Of a stretch of 64,000 nucleotides of DNA, positions 56,926 through 64,000 are shown piece after piece. The stretch is from JAABUE01 sp037440925. GTDB taxonomy: Bacteria > Chloroflexota > Anaerolineae > Anaerolineales > Villigracilaceae. The notes under the pieces are model-generated. The model was given only the letters and a program-made list of their open reading frames with translations. It had not been told where the DNA came from and ran no database searches. The number at the start of each line of letters is the position of its first letter. Position 1 is the first letter of the stretch. The translations under genes and the position numbers were made by a program. The stretch spans positions 1 through 64,000 of the forward strand of contig JBBITF010000003.1 in the NCBI GenBank assembly GCA_037440925.1, given 5' to 3'.

Positions 56926-57687
56926 CTAGGTTAAAATCAATTCCACCGGGCAATGATCCGAACCCTGCACGTCTTCATGGATGATGACATCTTGCACGCG
57001 CGGAAGGAGGGCCTCGGAGATCAGGTAATAATCAATGCGCCAGCCGATGCCGCGCTGACGAGCGGCAAAACGATAGGTCCACCAGGTATATTGCACGCGG
57101 TCGGGATATAAATGGCGATACACGTCCACAAAGCCATGCTCGAGGAATTTTTGCACCCAGGCGCGTTCCTGCGGCAGAAAGCCAGAAGTGGTCTCATTTT
57201 CTTCAGGGTTTTTCAAGTCAATAGGCTGATGGGCTGTGTTAAAATCGCCTGTGATAATCATCCGCTCCCCGGCGGCGTGCAGCCCATCACACTGTTCGAG
57301 CAGATGAGCGTAGAAGTCCAGTTTATATTGCACCCGCTCTTGACCGCGTTGGCCGTTCGGAAAATAAATATTATAGAGAAGGAAATCCTCATGGCGAGTA
57401 CGAATGACACGCCCTTCCACATCGAAACGCGGCGCGCCCATGCCAAGTTGCACTGCCAGCGGCGGCCGGCGCGCATACGTGACCACACCGCTATAGCCGC
57501 GGCGCTGGGCCGGGTTCCAAATAGACAGGTAACCGTCTAACTCGCGCTGCTCGGCGGGAATCTGCTCGGGATAGGCTTTAATTTCCTGGAAGCAGAGCAG
57601 GTCTGGGTCCAGGCGGAGAACGGCGCGTAGCGCATCCTTCTTGAGCGCAGCGCGCAATCCGTTCACATTCCAACTGATTATCTTCAT
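56926..57687 (-). CDS. xthA: Exodeoxyribonuclease III (AP endonuclease)
   Basis: A 253-residue Mg-dependent EEP-family enzyme for base-excision repair. MKIISWNVNGLRAAL, LCFQEIKAYPEQIP (metal Glu), MIITGDFNTAHQPIDL and the final SDHCPVEL (catalytic Asp-His) are all present. It lies alone, divergent from the response regulator gene. Confidence 0.96.
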   Translation of the reverse strand: MKIISWNVNGLRAALKKDALRAVLRLDPDLLCFQEIKAYPEQIPAEQRELDGYLSIWNPAQRRGYSGVVTYARRPPLAVQLGMGAPRFDVEGRVIRTRHEDFLLYNIYFPNGQRGQERVQYKLDFYAHLLEQCDGLHAAGERMIITGDFNTAHQPIDLKNPEENETTSGFLPQERAWVQKFLEHGFVDVYRHLYPDRVQYTWWTYRFAARQRGIGWRIDYYLISEALLPRVQDVIIHEDVQGSDHCPVELILT

Positions 57688-57728
57688 ATTCGTCTCGCTT
57701 TGTGGTAAACTTACAAGAAGATAGGCTT

Positions 57729-58127
57729 ATGGAAATCAACACCACTAAACACATCTTGTGTATCGAAGACGAACCAGAGATGATTGACTTGATTCGTCTC
57801 ATTCTCAGTCGTCGAGGATTTGAAGTGGAGGGGGCGGCCGGTGGGAAAGAAGGGCTGGAAAAAGTGCGCCAAAACCCGCCTGATCTGGTCTTGCTCGACT
57901 TGATGATGCCGGACATGGACGGGTGGGAAGTATACCAGCAAATGAAAGCCACAGAAAAGACCAAAAACATCCCTGTCATCGTGGTCACGGCTAAAGCGCA
58001 AAGCATTGATAAAGTCCTTGGGTTGCACATTGCCAAGGTGGATGATTATATCTCTAAACCATTCAGCCCCCAGGAATTGTTGAATAGTGTGGACAAGGTG
58101 TTCAGCCAACGAACCTCCGAAACCTGA
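57729..58127 (+). CDS. Single-domain response regulator
   Basis: A 132-residue CheY-like receiver with no output domain. The acidic pair is in CIEDEPEMIDL, the phospho-Asp in VLLDLMMPDMDGWE, the Thr in VVTAKAQ and the Lys in YISKPFSPQELL. The partner kinase is not in the window. The ATG is chosen; a GTG 27 nt upstream lacks a ribosome site. Confidence 0.92.
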   Translation: MEINTTKHILCIEDEPEMIDLIRLILSRRGFEVEGAAGGKEGLEKVRQNPPDLVLLDLMMPDMDGWEVYQQMKATEKTKNIPVIVVTAKAQSIDKVLGLHIAKVDDYISKPFSPQELLNSVDKVFSQRTSET

Positions 58128-58136
58128 ACGAATGGG

Positions 58137-58162
58137 CGGGGCGGCAAAAGTCGCCCCGTTTT
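58137..58162 (+). terminator. Intrinsic terminator of the response regulator gene
   Basis: Stem CGGGGCG/CGCCCCG followed by TTTT, 10 nt past the stop. Confidence 0.8.
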
Positions 58163-58171
58163 GAATTTGTT

Positions 58172-58543
58172 ATGGCCAAAATCGTGACGGTACGCAACTC
58201 TGAACGACCCCATCCGACTCCGGCGCGCGTTGCATGGTGCGACTCGTTTCTCTGCCGCCTACGCGGATTGATGTTCCGCCCCCGCCTCGAACCGGACGAG
58301 GGTCTGCTCCTGGTCGAAAAGCGGGACTCGCGCCTCGACGCTTCCATCCACATGCTCTTTGTGCCTTTCCCTTTGACCGTCATCTGGATCAACTCGGACA
58401 AGAGAGTGGTGGACAAGGTGCTTGCCCAACCCTGGCGGTTAGCCTACTTTCCAGACAAGCCGGCGCGTTACATTCTCGAAATCCACCCCAGCCGCTGGGA
58501 GGAATACCACATTGGGGAACGCGTGGAGTTTGACAATGTCTAA
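58172..58543 (+). CDS. DUF192 family protein
   Basis: A 123-residue protein of the DUF192 beta-sandwich family (CDSFLCRLRGLMFRPRLEPDEGLLL, partly; SRLDASIHMLFVPFPLTVIWI; ILEIHPSRWEEYHIGERV). Function unknown. Its stop overlaps the start of the LysM/M23 gene, which suggests a shared envelope role. Confidence 0.88.
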   Translation: MAKIVTVRNSERPHPTPARVAWCDSFLCRLRGLMFRPRLEPDEGLLLVEKRDSRLDASIHMLFVPFPLTVIWINSDKRVVDKVLAQPWRLAYFPDKPARYILEIHPSRWEEYHIGERVEFDNV

Positions 58544-59930
58544 ACGTATCGCGCTCATGCTCCTATGTCTCGCCCTGATTTTGCCGGCCTTTCCAGTTGC
58601 AGCGCAAACGACGGCCGGTCCCATTTACATCGTGCAACCAGGCGACACACTTTCCTCGATTGCGTCACGCTTCGACGTTTCCATGAATGACTTAATGACC
58701 GTCAACGGCATCAGCGACCCCAACCAGCTCTCTGCCGGGCAGGAACTGGTCATTCCGGGCCTGGAGGGCGTCAGTGGCGTGCTGTTGACCGAAGTGGTGC
58801 AATTTGGCGATACCTACCGCGGTCTGCTGCGCCGTACACAGGTGCCAGAAGCGTTGCTGCGCAGGCTGAATCGCCTGGTTAGTCCAAATGAGTTATATGT
58901 AGGCGTGAGCCTAATCGTGCCGCAAGAAAACGGCAAAACGCGCCTCAATTCCCGCGCAGCGCTATCGAACGGCGAAAGCCTGTTGGAATTGGCCGTGCGG
59001 CAAAACACCGATGCGTGGACGCTGGCGCAAGTCAACCAATTAGCCGGCACGTGGAGTGCGCTGCCGGGCAATGTGCTGTACTTCTCCAGTGAAACGCCCG
59101 CACAGGAAGCCAGCGGCCTGCCGCCAGTCTTCCAGCAGGTTGAAGTGGGTCCTTTGCCACTCGAACAAGGCGCAACAGCCGTCATCCGCGCCCAAACCCC
59201 CGAAGGCGTAACGCTAAGCGGCCTGCTGGTAGATCACCCCCTGCGCTTCTTCTTAGAACCAGATGGGACTCAGGTTGCCATCCAGGGAGTCCATGCCTTG
59301 CTGGAACCTGGACCCTATCCGCTGCGCCTGGATGCGACTCTGCCGGATGGCAGTCAACAATCCTTTGAACAGATGATACTCATTGTCTCGGGCAACTATC
59401 CGCAAGAAGACCTGTATGTCGAGTCGAACACCATTGATCCACTTGTCACCGAGCCGGAGAATCAGCAAATCCTATCATTGACCGCCGCGGCCACACCCGC
59501 CCGTTACTGGACGGGCATTTTTAGTTCTCCGGCCTTCTACCCTGATTGCTTTACCTCGCGCTATGGCAACCGCCGCACCTATCATGGCTTGAACACCGAC
59601 ACCCAAATTCAGGGCTTTCACACTGGCCTGGATTTCTGCGGAGGCGAGGGTTTGCCCATCACAGCGCCTGCGCCGGGGCAAGTCGTCTTTGCCGGTCCGC
59701 TCACCGTGCGCGGCAATGCTACCATTATTGACCACGGCCAGGGTGTGTATAGCGGATTCTGGCATCAATCCTCGATTCAAGTAACGGTGGGACAAATGGT
59801 CGAACAAGGGCAAACAATCGGCATTGTAGGCGGCACCGGGCGCGTCACCGGTGCGCATTTGCATTGGGAAGTGTGGGTCAATGGCATACAAGTCAATCCA
59901 ATGACCTGGTTGGAACGCTCCTTTCCGTGA
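58536..59930 (+). CDS. LysM and M23 peptidase domain protein
   Basis: A 464-residue exported protein with signal peptide (IALMLLCLALILPAFPVAAQ), one clear LysM domain (IYIVQPGDTLSSIASRFDVS), weaker LysM-like segments to about residue 190, a beta-rich middle, and a C-terminal M23 domain with HTGLDFCGGEG and the HLHWEVWVNG metal/catalytic motif. M23 enzymes cut peptidoglycan cross-bridges. The ATG overlaps the DUF192 stop; an earlier in-frame ATG would add eight residues. Confidence 0.9.
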   Translation: MSKRIALMLLCLALILPAFPVAAQTTAGPIYIVQPGDTLSSIASRFDVSMNDLMTVNGISDPNQLSAGQELVIPGLEGVSGVLLTEVVQFGDTYRGLLRRTQVPEALLRRLNRLVSPNELYVGVSLIVPQENGKTRLNSRAALSNGESLLELAVRQNTDAWTLAQVNQLAGTWSALPGNVLYFSSETPAQEASGLPPVFQQVEVGPLPLEQGATAVIRAQTPEGVTLSGLLVDHPLRFFLEPDGTQVAIQGVHALLEPGPYPLRLDATLPDGSQQSFEQMILIVSGNYPQEDLYVESNTIDPLVTEPENQQILSLTAAATPARYWTGIFSSPAFYPDCFTSRYGNRRTYHGLNTDTQIQGFHTGLDFCGGEGLPITAPAPGQVVFAGPLTVRGNATIIDHGQGVYSGFWHQSSIQVTVGQMVEQGQTIGIVGGTGRVTGAHLHWEVWVNGIQVNPMTWLERSFP

Positions 59931-60065
59931 AGCAGAGCGGCTCACGTTATAATAAGTGATCGGATGTAACGGCCTACCCATCGTGAATCGGTGGGCATTC
60001 CTGGTCTGCGGATTTTCCTTGCCATCGCTAACAACTTTTGCATGCACACCTGAGTGGACTTGGGC

Positions 60066-60094
60066 TTGCTTCTGTTTTCAATTCATGTTATATT
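60066..60094 (+). promoter_or_regulatory. Promoter of greA2-lysS
   Basis: TTGCTT, 17 bp, TATATT. It predicts a 5' leader of about 77 nt that contains a perfect palindrome. Confidence 0.6.
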
Positions 60095-60131
60095 AAGCGC
60101 GTTTTCGGGACAAGAAACCGGCTTTTCTATA

Positions 60132-60154
60132 TTGCATCTCTTGAAGAGATGCAA
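60132..60154 (+). promoter_or_regulatory. Perfect palindrome in the greA2 leader
   Basis: TTGCATCTCTT-G-AAGAGATGCAA, arms of 11 bp around one base, 23 nt before the ATG. It could be an operator or an RNA hairpin near the ribosome site. Confidence 0.6.
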
Positions 60155-60177
60155 ATTCTGTTCGTAGGACAAATCAC

Positions 60178-60645
60178 ATGCCGACCAATTTCCTGACCAA
60201 GGAAGGCTTCCAAAAACTTCAGGAAGAACTCGATTATCTGCGTAATGTCAAGCGGCAGGAAGTTGCCGATCGCCTGCATGAGGCTATGGAAGGCGGCGAG
60301 TTGATCGAAAACGCCGAATACGAGGCTGCCAAAAACGAGCAAGCCTTTGTCGAAGGCCGCATCCAGGAACTAGAAATGCTGTTAGCCACAGCGCGCGTCA
60401 TCGAGGACGATAAGAAAAAAAAGGCCGATACCGTTCAGGTGGGTTCTACCGTTACGATCCAAGAAGAAGGCTACGAAGCAGAGACCTACACCATTGTGGG
60501 CGCTGCTGAGGCCAACCCGCGTGATGGAAAAATCTCGAACGAATCGCCCATTGGTAAAGCCATCCTAGGGCATCGTGCTGGTGAAGAAGTACAAGTCGAA
60601 GTGCCAGATGGCGCCTTCAAAGTCCGTATCCTCAAGATTAGTTGA
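60178..60645 (+). CDS. greA: Transcription elongation factor GreA (second paralogue)
   Basis: A 155-residue GreA with the same two-domain layout as the copy at 12882. The coiled-coil tip reads GELIENAEYEAAKNEQ, with Glu where the first copy has Asp (GDLSENAD). The FKBP-like domain is intact (NESPIGKAILGHRAGEEVQVEV, partly). It precedes lysS, a common pairing. The two copies may differ in cleavage strength. Confidence 0.94.
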   Translation: MPTNFLTKEGFQKLQEELDYLRNVKRQEVADRLHEAMEGGELIENAEYEAAKNEQAFVEGRIQELEMLLATARVIEDDKKKKADTVQVGSTVTIQEEGYEAETYTIVGAAEANPRDGKISNESPIGKAILGHRAGEEVQVEVPDGAFKVRILKIS

Positions 60646-60662
60646 CAGGGGCGGCATTCCTC

Positions 60663-60700
60663 GCCCCGCGCCATCTGTCAACAGGCGCGGGGCATTTTTA
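60663..60700 (+). terminator. Terminator or attenuating hairpin between greA2 and lysS
   Basis: Perfect 10-bp stem GCCCCGCGCC/GGCGCGGGGC followed by ATTTTTATT. It ends 27 nt before lysS, so greA2 transcription probably stops or is reduced here. Confidence 0.82.
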
Positions 60701-60726
60701 TTCGGCTGCCCCAGGAAGAAACGACT

Positions 60727-62259
60727 ATGCCAAATTACACCTCGCTCGAAAAAGTTCGCCTGCAAAAAATCGAGGCCTTACGCGCTCAGGGCATCGAGCC
60801 TTATCCTACCCGCTCCCAACGCACGCATACCAGTGCGCAAGTCATCCGGGCTTTTGAGGCCGCCGAAAAAGGCTCCGCCGATGGCCAGACGCCCAAAATC
60901 GAGGCCACGCTGACCGGACGCCTGCGCGCTGCCCGTCCAATGGGCAAGTTGACCTTTGCTCACATCGAAGATGGCGACGGCAAAATTCAATTGTTGTTGC
61001 GTATCAACGAATTGGGGCAAGAGCGGGTAGACTTTTTCAATGCCATGTTCGACCTGGGCGACTTTTTGCAGGCAAGCGGCGTGATGATACGAACCCGCAC
61101 CGGCGAACCCACGCTTCTCATCCACGACTTTAGCCTGCTTGCCAAATCCGTGACGCCCCTGCCTGCCGACAAAGATGAAACGCTGCCCGATGGTACTATC
61201 GTCCGTCATGCTGCGTTGGAGGATCCTGAACTACGCGCTCGCCAGCGGTATGCCGACCTGGCGGTCAATCCATCAGTGCGCGAGACCTTCCGCAAGCGCG
61301 CCGCTATCCTCAAAGCCTTGCGGACTTTTCTGGACGAGCGCGGTTTCTTGGAGGTTGAAACACCTATCCTTCAGCCCCTCTACGGCGGCGCAGCGGCGCG
61401 TCCCTTCGTGACCCATCACAATGAACTCGACCAGGATATGTACCTGCGTATTTCTTTTGAGTTGTACCTCAAGCGCCTGCTGGTAGGAAACCTGGAAAAA
61501 GTATATGAAATTGGCCGCGATTTTCGCAATGAGGGCATTTCGTTCAAGCACAACCCCGAATTTACGCAATTGGAATTCTATTGGGCCTATGCCGACTACC
61601 TGCAAGTGATGGAATTGACCGAACAAATGGTCTCCTACGTCGCCAAAGCCGTAACCGGCAGTAACCAAGTTACCTATCAGGGCTACTCAATTGATTTCAC
61701 CCCACCCTGGCGGCGGCTGGAAATGCGCCAGGGGCTCCTTGAAACTAGCGGCATAGACATTGCTGAACACCCCACCCGCGAGACGCTCTTCCAGGCCATT
61801 GTGACACAACATCCCCATGTTACTCCTGACCCTAATGCCACGCGCGGCAAACTGATTGATTTCCTGTTGAGCGAATTCCTCGAGTCAACCCTTATTCAAC
61901 CTACCTTCTTGTATGATTACCCGCGTGATATTTCCCCGCTTGCAAAGTCCAAACCCGGCGACGCGTTGACGGTAGAACGTTTCGAGGGCTATGTGGCTGG
62001 TTTCGAGTTGTGCAATGCCTTCACGGAGTTGAACGATCCGCTCGACCAGGAACAACGTTTCCTGGAAATGGGCCGTGATTACGATAGTGAAGACGAAGAA
62101 CGCCATCCCCTCGACGAAGACTACTTACGCGCTATGCGCTATGGGATGCCTCCCAATGGCGGCTTTGGCATGGGCATAGACCGCCTGACTATGCTTTTGA
62201 CCAACCATCATTCCATTCGTGAGGTGATTCTCTTCCCGGCTTTGAAGAAGCAAGAATAG
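60727..62259 (+). CDS. lysS: Lysyl-tRNA synthetase (class II)
   Basis: A 510-residue enzyme: N-terminal OB-fold anticodon-binding domain (LTGRLRAARPMGKLTFAHI), motif 2 in FRNEGISFKHNPEFTQLEFY, GFELCNAFTELNDPLDQEQRF (partly) and motif 3 in GGFGMGIDRLTMLL. It charges tRNA-Lys, whose level would be sensed by the lysine leader at 47936. Start 27 nt past the hairpin. Confidence 0.97.
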   Translation: MPNYTSLEKVRLQKIEALRAQGIEPYPTRSQRTHTSAQVIRAFEAAEKGSADGQTPKIEATLTGRLRAARPMGKLTFAHIEDGDGKIQLLLRINELGQERVDFFNAMFDLGDFLQASGVMIRTRTGEPTLLIHDFSLLAKSVTPLPADKDETLPDGTIVRHAALEDPELRARQRYADLAVNPSVRETFRKRAAILKALRTFLDERGFLEVETPILQPLYGGAAARPFVTHHNELDQDMYLRISFELYLKRLLVGNLEKVYEIGRDFRNEGISFKHNPEFTQLEFYWAYADYLQVMELTEQMVSYVAKAVTGSNQVTYQGYSIDFTPPWRRLEMRQGLLETSGIDIAEHPTRETLFQAIVTQHPHVTPDPNATRGKLIDFLLSEFLESTLIQPTFLYDYPRDISPLAKSKPGDALTVERFEGYVAGFELCNAFTELNDPLDQEQRFLEMGRDYDSEDEERHPLDEDYLRAMRYGMPPNGGFGMGIDRLTMLLTNHHSIREVILFPALKKQE

Positions 62260-62265
62260 GAATAG

Positions 62266-62348
62266 ACCTTATCGGAATAACATGATTGCTGTTTTTCTTC
62301 TCTCCCCTTGAGAGAGGAGTTGTGGGGTAAGGGCGGGCAAGCAATTAC
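62266..62348. repeat. Degraded GTAACTGCC-type element, right part
   Basis: Contains ctctccccttgagagaggag and ggggtaagggcgggcaagcaattac, matching the right half of copies 1 and 3. The left end is not preserved. Confidence 0.55.
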
Positions 62349-62351
62349 AAA

Positions 62352-62379
62352 AACAGGGTTGTCTGACGACAACCCTGTT
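62352..62379. terminator. Bidirectional terminator between lysS and cspA
   Basis: Perfect 12-bp stem AACAGGGTTGTC/GACAACCCTGTT with a TGAC loop, between convergent genes. Confidence 0.85.
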
Positions 62380-62416
62380 CGATTTCGCAAAACGTTCGGC
62401 CGAAGGGCTTCAAGTC

Positions 62417-62632
62417 TTACGAGATCACCACCACGTTGGCGGCCTGCAAACCTTTCGGACCGTTCTCGATAGAGAATTCCACCTTCTGCTCGGCTTCGAG
62501 CTTCTTGTAGCCTTCCATTTGCAGAGCGCTAAAATGGACGAAGACATCTTCGCCATCTTCCCGGCCGATAAAGCCGTAGCCCTTGGTGGCATTGAACCAC
62601 TTGACGGTTCCAGTATAACGATCTTCGGACAT
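62417..62632 (-). CDS. cspA: Cold-shock protein
   Basis: A 71-residue single OB-fold cold-shock domain. RNP1 KGYGFIGRED and RNP2 DVFVHFSAL are intact, and the start MSEDRYTGTVKWFN is typical. It binds single-stranded RNA or DNA. GGAG lies 12 nt before the ATG. The 5' leader is about 80 nt, short for a cold-sensing leader. Confidence 0.95.
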   Translation of the reverse strand: MSEDRYTGTVKWFNATKGYGFIGREDGEDVFVHFSALQMEGYKKLEAEQKVEFSIENGPKGLQAANVVVIS

Positions 62633-62718
62633 ACTATCTTTCTCCTGCTGAGATAAAAAAATTGACCCAGTCACCTGGTATCGCTTTCTCCTCAGGCGAG
62701 CCGGGCACGATGGATGCA

Positions 62719-62747
62719 AGGGTATCACGGCTGTTTTTTTGTGTCAA
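62719..62747 (-). promoter_or_regulatory. cspA promoter
   Basis: Minus strand TTGACA, 17 bp, TACCCT. The -35 is perfect, the -10 weaker. Confidence 0.65.
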
Positions 62748-62841
62748 GAGTCTTTTTAGTGAGCGTCAAGGCGCATCTTGCCAGAGGTAAGATACCTTAA
62801 AGATTCTGTAATTGACCCGTAAGCGCAATAAATGACTTGCC

Positions 62842-62870
62842 TTGACTGTCAAATTGTATTATTATCAAAT
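62842..62870 (+). promoter_or_regulatory. Possible promoter of the PhnD-like gene
   Basis: TTGACT, 17 bp, TCAAAT. A near-match only; the A/T-rich spacer supports it. Confidence 0.4.
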
Positions 62871-62919
62871 TCGTCAGGGGTTTTCCCTGCGTTATTCCCA
62901 TCTTCTGAGAGGAGAAGAA

Positions 62920-63960
62920 ATGACTAAAGCACGCTTTACCTATCTTTTGTTTGCCCTGGTCGCTGCTATGGCGTTGGCATTGTCGGCCTGCGGCCCGGCG
63001 GCTACCCAGGCTCCTACGGAGGCCCCCGCTACTGAAGCGCCTACCGAACCGCCTGCTACTGAAGCCCCCACCGAACCGCCCGCGCCCGAACTCGGCACCC
63101 CTGAGAACCCCATCATCATGGGTTTGGCGCCCTCTGCTACCACGCAAGAACTTCAGACCGGCGGCGAGGCGATTGCCGCCAAACTGAGCGAGATGACCGG
63201 CTACACTATCACGGTAACCGTCCCGGCCTCCTACGGCGCGCTGGTAGAAGCCATGGGTGCTGGCCAGGCCCATATCGGCTGGCTGCCGCCCTTCACTTAC
63301 ATCCTCGCCAAGGCGCAGGGTTATGCCGATGTTGCCCTGGCTACCGTCCGCTTCGGCTCCGATCACTATAGTTCCCAGATCATCGCGAATGCGGCGGGCG
63401 GTTACACCTCCTACTACGATGCTGCCACCGGCACCAACACAGCCGATGCCAAGACCGCGTTGGCGCAGTTTGAGGGCAAGAAACCTTGCTGGACCGATCC
63501 TCTGTCCTCCTCCGGCTATGTCATCCCGCTGGGCATCTTCAAGGCCGCGGGCATCAATGTCAAGGCGGGCGCGTGGGTGCAAGGTCACCCCACAGTCGTC
63601 AAATCCATCTATCTCAGCCCCAAGGGCGAGATCTGCGACTTCGGCGCCACCTATGCGCCAACGCCCGACATCTCCAAGGACTTCCCGGATGTCAACGAGA
63701 AGATTGTTATCATTTGGATGAGCGATCCCATCATCCCGAATGACAACGTCTCCTTCGCCCCCAATGTTCCGGCGGAAATCCGCCAGAAGATCGTGGACGC
63801 CCTGCTCGCCATGGCTGAGACCGAAGATGGCAAAGCCCTGCTCAAGAACGGCGGCTACGATATTCAGGGCCTCAAGGTCGTGGACGACACCTTCTACGAT
63901 GACTTCCGCGTCTACCTCGAAGCCTCTGGCGTGGACACTACCAGCCTGATGGGCAAGTAA
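62920..63960 (+). CDS. PhnD-like phosphate/phosphonate-binding lipoprotein
   Basis: A 346-residue ABC-transporter binding protein. Signal helix with lipobox LSAC, then an unusual linker of repeated EAPT/TEPP units (APTEAPATEAPTEPP), then a PhnD-type domain (IIMGLAPSATTQELQTGG, YGALVEAMGAGQAHIGWLPPF, PLSSSGYVIPLGIFKAAG). Such proteins bind phosphonate, phosphite or phosphate. The ATG at 62920 has GAGAGGAG upstream. Permease and ATPase genes are expected downstream, outside the window. Confidence 0.88.
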   Translation: MTKARFTYLLFALVAAMALALSACGPAATQAPTEAPATEAPTEPPATEAPTEPPAPELGTPENPIIMGLAPSATTQELQTGGEAIAAKLSEMTGYTITVTVPASYGALVEAMGAGQAHIGWLPPFTYILAKAQGYADVALATVRFGSDHYSSQIIANAAGGYTSYYDAATGTNTADAKTALAQFEGKKPCWTDPLSSSGYVIPLGIFKAAGINVKAGAWVQGHPTVVKSIYLSPKGEICDFGATYAPTPDISKDFPDVNEKIVIIWMSDPIIPNDNVSFAPNVPAEIRQKIVDALLAMAETEDGKALLKNGGYDIQGLKVVDDTFYDDFRVYLEASGVDTTSLMGK

Positions 63961-63991
63961 ACAATCCCTTTCACCAAAGAGGGAGGGCGCA

Positions 63992-64000
63992 ATGTCCTCC
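63992..64000 (+). CDS. Start of a further gene (three codons seen)
   Basis: GGGAGG followed after 5 nt by ATG at 63992. Only MSS is visible. By context this would be a component of the same transporter. Confidence 0.35.

Noticed and set aside
60663..60700. Lysine-sensing attenuator before lysS
   Set aside because: The hairpin looks like a plain terminator. I found no leader ORF with Lys codons and no alternative pairing.

Overview
This window looks like part of a Chloroflexota genome, most probably class Anaerolineae, assembled from short reads (a 100-N scaffold gap lies at 45962-46061). The taxonomic call is inference. It rests on LysW-carrier arginine/lysine biosynthesis, many lipoproteins with Thr-Pro-rich linkers, an NBR1-Ig-like lipoprotein, a topoisomerase I with an extra N-terminal zinc ribbon, and several starts that sit 6-7 nt from a -10 box. 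No rRNA, CRISPR array, prophage or transposase was found. One tRNA (Leu, UAA) is present.

Left part (1-26 kb), housekeeping and envelope genes. A minus-strand operon runs SDR - DinB - acyltransferase - UbiA-like - moeA (5105 to 627). It faces a plus-strand translation/competence/envelope run: rpsP - khpA - rimM - dprA - mannose-1-phosphate guanylyltransferase - topA. Next come a two-TM protein, greA and dgt (minus), tRNA-Leu, several PT-rich lipoproteins, xpt, hemW, a C39-like peptidase and dnaK.

Centre (26.4-48.1 kb), a 21 kb minus-strand amino-acid block. It holds nearly the whole LysW route to arginine: gltBD makes glutamate; ArgX joins it to LysW; LysZ, LysY and LysJ/ArgD convert it to LysW-ornithine; carAB makes carbamoyl phosphate; argG and argH finish. 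LysK/ArgE and ornithine carbamoyltransferase are not in the window. Upstream lies a lysine unit: homocitrate synthase with a C-terminal RAM domain, and LysX, the alpha-aminoadipate ligase, broken by the gap. Only one LysW gene is seen for both ligases.

The best finding is the control of this block. Both argG and the homocitrate synthase gene are preceded by a short leader peptide gene and an intrinsic terminator. The argG leader has clustered Arg codons, the hcs leader has Lys-Ala-Lys-Arg. In each case I can draw mutually exclusive pause, antiterminator and terminator helices. The two promoters plus leader starts share an identical 26-bp run, so one attenuator module appears to have been duplicated and re-aimed from one amino acid to the other. 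The block is also peppered with heptamer tandem arrays, some in frame inside carA, carB and argH, and some supplying the 3' ends of argX, lysX and argH.

Right part (48-64 kb). A probably leaderless NDP-forming acyl-CoA synthetase is followed by a MOSC protein and a small membrane protein. A minus-strand group contains a DUF6391-like protein, a tandem eukaryote-type phosphofructokinase and an NBR1-Ig lipoprotein. Then follow ftsH, xthA, a single-domain response regulator, DUF192, a LysM/M23 peptidase, a second greA with lysS, cspA, and a PhnD-like binding lipoprotein whose transport partners probably lie beyond the right edge.

Three other repeat classes are visible: about 160-bp elements with TGACT...AGTCA terminal inverted repeats (three copies), elements bounded by GTAACTGCCTACC-like ends (three whole copies plus fragments), and clusters of short perfect hairpins.
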